Source: Streptomyces sp. TRM68416 (GTDB lineage: Bacteria > Actinomycetota > Actinomycetes > Streptomycetales > Streptomycetaceae). From it: DNA of 64,000 nt. The notes under the pieces are model-generated. The model was given only the letters and a program-made list of their open reading frames with translations, was not told where the DNA came from and searched no databases. A program made the position numbers and the translations under genes. Within the stretch, counting starts at the first letter, position 1. Every line of letters starts with the position of its first letter. Shown piece by piece: positions 59,177 to 64,000 of the stretch. Where the stretch lies: NCBI RefSeq assembly GCF_014596915.1, contig NZ_JACVWU010000013.1, positions 124,001 to 188,000 of the forward strand, read 5' to 3'.

Positions 59177-62100
59177 ACACGTCGCGTACGGAACAGAGTT
59201 ACGCCCCGGGCGCGGCGGACGGACCGCACGACGACCTGATCGCCGTGACCGCCCTCGACTGCCGCTTTCCGGGCGCCCCGAACACCGAAGCCTTCTGGGA
59301 CCTCCTCGTGGCGGGGCGCAGCGGGCTGACCCGGCACACCGAGGAGGAACTCGCCGAAAGCGGTCTGCCGAACCGGCTGCGGCGCAATCCGGCGTACGTC
59401 CCGGTCAGCGGAGTCATCGACGGGCAGGATCTCTTCGACCCCGAGCCGTTCGGCCTCACCGACTCCGAGGCCGCCCTGATGGATCCCCAGCAGAGGCTGT
59501 TCCTTGAAGGGTGCTGGCGGGCGTTGGAGCGGGCCGGGCACGGTGGCGGCGCCGGGGCGGGGGCCGTCGGGGTCTTCGCCGGCAGCGCCCACAGCGACTA
59601 CCTGACCCGCAACCTCGCCCTCCGGTACGCGGACTCCGCCGCCGACCCGGTGGGCAGCCTCCAGGCCGCGGTCTCCGGCGTGGCCGACTACCTGCCGCTG
59701 CACGTCGCCCATCGGCTCGCCCTGACCGGACCGGCACTCGCGGTGGGCACCGCCTGCTCCACCTCCCTCGTGGCGGTCCATCTGGCGGCGCAGTCCCTGC
59801 TCGCGGGCGAGTGCGACACGGCGCTCGCGGGAGGCTCCTCACTGATCGTTCCGCAGGGCAGGGGCTATCTCCATGTGCCCGACGGGATCTTCTCGGTGGA
59901 CGGGCGGGTGCGGACGTTCTCCGCGGAGGGCACCGGGATCGTGCACAGCCAGGGGGTGGGCGTCGCCGTCCTGCGCCGCCTCGCGGACGCCCTGGCCGAC
60001 GGCGATCCGGTGCTCGCCGTGCTGCACGGCTCCGCGGTGAACAACGACGGAGGGGACCGCACCGGCTTCACGGCACCGTCACCGCGCGGCCAGGCGCTCG
60101 CGGTCTCCGAGGCACTCACCGTCGCGGGCGTCACGCCGGACATGGTCAGTTACGTCGAGGCCCATGGCACCGCCACCCGGCTCGGTGACGTGGTCGAACT
60201 CGCCGCGCTGCGCAAGGTGTTCGGCGGAAGCGGTCCTGCCTGGTGTGCCCTCGGCTCCGTCAAGAGCAACATCGGGCACGCCAACGCGGCGGCCGGTATA
60301 GCCGGTTTCGCCAAGACGGTGCTCGCACTGCACCACGGCGTGCTTCCCGCCTCGCTCGGAGCACTTCCGCTGAATCCGGATCTGGAGCTGGAGCACTCCC
60401 CGTTCACCGTCCTGCACGAAGCACGCGAGTGGACCGGGCCGCGCCACGCGGGCGTCAGTTCCTTCGGCATCGGAGGCACCAACTGCCACGTGGTCCTCGG
60501 CAGCGCACCCGAGCGGGCCCCCGCTCCCGTCGACGGCCGTCCCCAGCTGGTCCTGCTGTCCGCGCACCGGGGCGAGGCCCTGGAACGCCTGGCCGACGTC
60601 ACGGCCACCGCCCTGGACCGGCAGGGCACCGACGCGGCCGACGCGGCGTACACGCTGCACACCGGCCGCGGCGAGCTGCCCCACCGGACCGCGGCGGTGC
60701 TGGACGGAACCGGCCGCGCACTCGCCTCCGCTCCCCGGCGCACGATCCCGCCGACCCGGCCCAGGATCGTGCTGGCGTTCCCCGGCGGTGGCGCCCAGTA
60801 CCCGGGCATGGGACGTGAACTGCTGGACGAGGAGCCGGAGTTCGCCCGCACGGTCGAGGAGTGCGCCGCGCTGTTCGACGCGCGGGACGGCGGCACAGGC
60901 CCCGGCCTTCGTACGCTGCTCGCCGCCGATCCCGCGGACGAGCGGGCCGTACGCCTGCTGCGGGATCCTGTGTACGGGCTCCCGGCCCTGTTCACCGCCT
61001 CACTCGCCACGGCCCGCACCCTGCGCTCCTGGGGCGTCGAGCCCGACGCGCTCGTCGGGCACAGCCTGGGTGAGTACGCCGCCGCCATCGTGGCCGGGGC
61101 ACTCCGGCTGAGTGATGCCGTGGCCCTCGTCGACGTGCGCTCCCGCGGCATGTCCCGCACGGCGGGCGGTGGTGTGATGCTGAGCGTGGCGCTGCCCGAG
61201 GACGAGATCGCGAAGCTGCTCGCCGATCATCCGGACCTGGATCTGGCGGCGGTGAACGCGCCGCGTTCCTGCGTGGTCTCCGGCCCCGTGGCGGCGGTGG
61301 CCGCCCTGGAACTGCGTCTGACCGCCGACGGCGTCCACACCGCCCGGCTCCGCCTGGACGCGGCCGCGCACTCCCGCCTCGTCGACCCCGTGCTGCCGGA
61401 ACTGCGCGCCGCCGCCGAGTCGACCGTGCCCGGCACCCCGGCGGTCCCGCTCGCCACGACGCTCACCGGGCAACTGCTCCTCTCGCCGCCGGGGGCCGAG
61501 CACTGGGTGCCCCATCTGCGGTCCGTCGTCCGGTTCTCCGACGCCCTCGTGACCGCGCTCGGCACGGGACCGGCCGCCGTCGTCCAAGTGGGCCCCGGCA
61601 GCGGCCTGTTGCAGCTCGTCCGTCAGCACGGCGCGGCGAACGTCGTCGCCACCCTGCCCACCTTCCCCGGACGCGAGGACACCCGCGGCGCACGGGCGGC
61701 CCTGCTCGCGACCGCGGGCGAGCTGTGGACGCACGGTGTCCCGCTCGACGCCGACGCCCTGCACCGGCCGGGACGGCGACGCATCGCCCTGCCGGGACTG
61801 CCCTTCGAGCGGCGCAGGCTGTGGATCGACGCGCCCGACGAGGCGCGGCCGGGCCGCGCGCCGGTGCCGTACGCGACGGCCGGGTCGGAGGAGCCCTACG
61901 AGGACGAGCCGTTCCAGGTACCGGTGTGGCATCGGACGCCGCCCGCCGACGCGCCCGGGCGGCTGGAAGGCCGATGGCTCGTCGCCGGCGCTGCCGACTC
62001 GCCGTTGACGAGCGCGGTCCGCGAGGAACTGGCGGCCGCCGGGGCCCGCCCTGTCACCCTGGAGGAGGCCGCCGCCGAGCCGTCGCTGCCCTGCGCGGGG

Positions 62101-64000
62101 ATCGTCATGGTCGACGCGGACGGGGGCGACGCGGACGGGGACGACGCGCACGGCGACCCCGCCGCGCGTGTCACCGATATGGTGCTCCGCTACGCCCGAG
62201 TGGCCCAGGCCGCCGCCCCCTGGGCCGGCACCACCTGCTTGCTGCACCTCAGCACGGGCGCCCAGCACGTCGAGAGCGCTGACCGGCCGGTGCCGGGCGG
62301 CGCGGCGGGACTCGCCGTGCCGCGCGTCCTCGCCCAGGAGTTCCCCGGGCTGCGCTGGCGTGCCCTCGACCTCCCGGACGGTCCGGTACGCCCTGCGGAT
62401 GTCCGCAAGGTGGGCGCCGAGGCGCAGGCCCTGGCCGCCGGTGAGCCGAGTGGTGCGGAGGTGGCGTACCGCGGCGGCCACCGCTGGGTCCGCGGCGTCA
62501 TCCCCTGGCAGCCCCCGGCATCCGAACCGCAGCGGGGCGGCGGGACCGCTGTCGTGATCGGTGGGCTCGGTGACGTGGGCCTGGCCCTCGCGGGTCATCT
62601 CGCGCGAGGCGGTTGGCGTGTCGTGGTCACCGGCCGCGCCGGACTGGCTTCCGACCCGGCGCCGGGCAGCCCGCAGGCCGAGCGCGCCGATGCCGTACGG
62701 CGACTGCGCGAGGACGGCGTCGTCCTGGACGTACGGGCCGTCGACGCGGCGGATGCCGAGGCCACGGCCGCCCTTCTCCGGGACGTCGCCCAGCAGTACG
62801 GCCCGCTCGGCCTCGTGGTCCACGCGGCCGGTGTCGTGGCCTCGGCCGCCGTGGCCCCGCTGCGTGCCGTGGAGGAGGAGACCGTGCGGGCCCACGCCCG
62901 GGCGAAGGTGTCGGGAGCCGTGGCGCTGCGGTCCGCCCTGCGCGGACTGCCGGACGACCTGCGCCCCCGGACCGTGCTGCTGATGTCGTCGGCCACCACC
63001 TTCGTCGGCGGCCTGGGCCTCGCCCCGTACGCCGCGGCCAACCGCTTCCTCGACGCCCTCGCCGAACGGGAGGACCGGGAGGACGCGGACCGGGAGGACG
63101 GGACCCGCTGGATCAGCGTGGCCTGGGACGGCTGGCGGATCGGCCCCGGCGGCACCGAACGGGTCGTCGCCTCGCGGCATTCGATCGGTCTGCGGGACGG
63201 CATGCGTTCCGTGGACCGGCTCCTGGTGCTCGCCGAGGAGGGCCGCGCCCCGGCGTGCTTGGCCGTCTCCCCGGCGGATCTGGCCGGCCGTACCGCGGGC
63301 GTCCCGACCGTCGCACCGGGCCGGGAGCCGTCGGGCGGCACCCCGGGGCAGGGATCGTCGGCGCCCCACGGCGTCGCCGAGGAACTGCTCGCCGGTGTCT
63401 GGTCCGAACTGCTCGGCTTCCCGGTGACCGACCGCGACGCGGACTTCTTCGCGCTCGGCGGGCATTCCCTCCTGGCCACCCGCATGCTGGCGAGACTGCG
63501 CGACGAACGAGGTGTCGTCCTGCGTCTGCCGGACCTGCTGGCGCGCCCCACCATCGCGGCACTCGCTCCGCTGATCCCCGTGGGCTCCGCCGTGTCCCCG
63601 CGGTCCGGAACGCCGACCGAGCGCAGAGAACCGGCCTCCACGAGCGGCGAGTTCCCGCTGACGCGGGTCCAGCACGCCTACTGGGTCGGCGGCTCGGGCG
63701 GCTACCGGCTCGGCGACGTGCCGTGCTCGTTCCACCTGGAGTTCGACTGCCCCGGCCTGGACACGGCACGCTACGAGGAGGCGTGGAACCGGGTGATCGC
63801 CCGTCACCCGATGCTCCGCGCGGTCGTCTCCCCCGAGGGCCGCAACCGGATCCTCGACCGGGTGCCCCGCTACCGCATCCGGGTTCAGGACCTGACCGCG
63901 CTGAGCGAGGAGCAGCGCGCGCAGAAGCTGGAACGGATCCGCGCGCGCATGGTCCGCCGGGAGCCGCGTCCCGGCCGCTGGCCGCTCGTCGACATCAGGG
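59173..64000 (+). CDS. Hybrid PKS-NRPS (KS-AT-KR-carrier-Cy...), runs off the window
   Basis: 1609 codons are in the window; the 3' end is outside. KS (about 20-440) with Cys195 in GTACSTSLVAV, the His in VEAHGTAT and KSNIGHANAA. AT (about 530-840) with Ser631 in GHSLGEYAAA; the AAAHS specificity box differs from both common types, malonyl being expected from related siderophore enzymes. A KR follows (about 1000-1330) with IGGLGDVGLALAGHLA, Ser in MSSATTF and Tyr in APYAAAN. Carrier Ser1432 is in LGGHSLLATRM. A second Cy domain begins near 1494 (FPLTRVQHAYWVGG). No methyltransferase domain lies between AT and KR, unlike yersiniabactin HMWP1, which it otherwise resembles in order. Confidence 0.92.
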   Translation, partial: MNTSRTEQSYAPGAADGPHDDLIAVTALDCRFPGAPNTEAFWDLLVAGRSGLTRHTEEELAESGLPNRLRRNPAYVPVSGVIDGQDLFDPEPFGLTDSEAALMDPQQRLFLEGCWRALERAGHGGGAGAGAVGVFAGSAHSDYLTRNLALRYADSAADPVGSLQAAVSGVADYLPLHVAHRLALTGPALAVGTACSTSLVAVHLAAQSLLAGECDTALAGGSSLIVPQGRGYLHVPDGIFSVDGRVRTFSAEGTGIVHSQGVGVAVLRRLADALADGDPVLAVLHGSAVNNDGGDRTGFTAPSPRGQALAVSEALTVAGVTPDMVSYVEAHGTATRLGDVVELAALRKVFGGSGPAWCALGSVKSNIGHANAAAGIAGFAKTVLALHHGVLPASLGALPLNPDLELEHSPFTVLHEAREWTGPRHAGVSSFGIGGTNCHVVLGSAPERAPAPVDGRPQLVLLSAHRGEALERLADVTATALDRQGTDAADAAYTLHTGRGELPHRTAAVLDGTGRALASAPRRTIPPTRPRIVLAFPGGGAQYPGMGRELLDEEPEFARTVEECAALFDARDGGTGPGLRTLLAADPADERAVRLLRDPVYGLPALFTASLATARTLRSWGVEPDALVGHSLGEYAAAIVAGALRLSDAVALVDVRSRGMSRTAGGGVMLSVALPEDEIAKLLADHPDLDLAAVNAPRSCVVSGPVAAVAALELRLTADGVHTARLRLDAAAHSRLVDPVLPELRAAAESTVPGTPAVPLATTLTGQLLLSPPGAEHWVPHLRSVVRFSDALVTALGTGPAAVVQVGPGSGLLQLVRQHGAANVVATLPTFPGREDTRGARAALLATAGELWTHGVPLDADALHRPGRRRIALPGLPFERRRLWIDAPDEARPGRAPVPYATAGSEEPYEDEPFQVPVWHRTPPADAPGRLEGRWLVAGAADSPLTSAVREELAAAGARPVTLEEAAAEPSLPCAGIVMVDADGGDADGDDAHGDPAARVTDMVLRYARVAQAAAPWAGTTCLLHLSTGAQHVESADRPVPGGAAGLAVPRVLAQEFPGLRWRALDLPDGPVRPADVRKVGAEAQALAAGEPSGAEVAYRGGHRWVRGVIPWQPPASEPQRGGGTAVVIGGLGDVGLALAGHLARGGWRVVVTGRAGLASDPAPGSPQAERADAVRRLREDGVVLDVRAVDAADAEATAALLRDVAQQYGPLGLVVHAAGVVASAAVAPLRAVEEETVRAHARAKVSGAVALRSALRGLPDDLRPRTVLLMSSATTFVGGLGLAPYAAANRFLDALAEREDREDADREDGTRWISVAWDGWRIGPGGTERVVASRHSIGLRDGMRSVDRLLVLAEEGRAPACLAVSPADLAGRTAGVPTVAPGREPSGGTPGQGSSAPHGVAEELLAGVWSELLGFPVTDRDADFFALGGHSLLATRMLARLRDERGVVLRLPDLLARPTIAALAPLIPVGSAVSPRSGTPTERREPASTSGEFPLTRVQHAYWVGGSGGYRLGDVPCSFHLEFDCPGLDTARYEEAWNRVIARHPMLRAVVSPEGRNRILDRVPRYRIRVQDLTALSEEQRAQKLERIRARMVRREPRPGRWPLVDIR

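Noticed and set aside
61850..62530. A methyltransferase domain between AT and KR of the PKS
   Set aside because: The segment reads as the structural half of a KR; no SAM-binding glycine motif was found.
1..64000. tRNA, rRNA, riboswitch, CRISPR, insertion sequence or attachment site
   Set aside because: None could be recognised by reading; a dedicated covariance or IS search was not possible, so small RNAs may be missed.

Overview
The window is high-GC DNA with Streptomyces-style codon use, many GTG/TTG starts, twin-arginine signal peptides and 1-4 bp gene overlaps. The left third resembles, from memory, the Streptomyces coelicolor region with the small laccase, the LigD-type genes and the pca operon, so a Streptomyces (or very close relative) chromosome is the best reading. 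No rRNA, tRNA, CRISPR array or transposase was recognised.

Layout. 0-6.2 kb: the end of an unknown gene, a two-domain laccase, and a two-gene secreted unit (ThuA-sugar dehydrogenase fusion; cupredoxin/Ig-like/DUF1080 protein) that looks like extracellular 3-keto-sugar chemistry. 6.1-8.3 kb: divergent LigD-type polymerase and ATP-dependent ligase. 8.3-10.7 kb: zinc alcohol dehydrogenase and DUF3048 lipoprotein. 10.7-17.8 kb: the complete protocatechuate branch of the beta-ketoadipate pathway, pcaIJFHGBL, with divergent pcaV and a palindromic operator. 17.8-20.9 kb: a scar in which an SDR gene and a large ATPase regulator gene converge and both lack their 3' ends; the regulator also has an in-frame TAG. 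21-25 kb: DUF2510 protein, TetR regulator with a tandem 16-bp operator array, PAP2 protein and a DMT transporter. 24.9-28.4 kb: Tat-secreted phospholipase C and a caspase-like/EACC1 pair (prokaryotic conflict/immunity type).

28.6-43 kb is an L-fucose island: an Rbs-type ABC importer, divergent from a hydrolase, dehydratase, SDR, aldo/keto reductase and mutarotase operon, followed by a 5'-truncated alpha-fucosidase, a lactonase, a FadR-type regulator and an intact secreted alpha-L-fucosidase. Together these can release, import and degrade L-fucose by the non-phosphorylating route to pyruvate and lactate.

43-49.5 kb: expansin-like protein, a zinc-starvation operon (CobW-like protein without P-loop, small Cys-rich protein) under a Zur box, a GH15 enzyme, an AI-2E family permease and a PRC-barrel protein. 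50-54 kb: a secreted lipase/esterase and a secreted GH43 enzyme that end in the same fascin-like module, duplicated almost base for base over 410 bp. 54.2-64 kb: the start of a thiazoline-type NRPS-PKS metallophore cluster (methyltransferase; ArCP-Cy-A-PCP; KS-AT-KR-ACP-Cy...), preceded by a Zur-like element and running out of the window. The two Zur-like sites suggest that this end of the window serves zinc acquisition.
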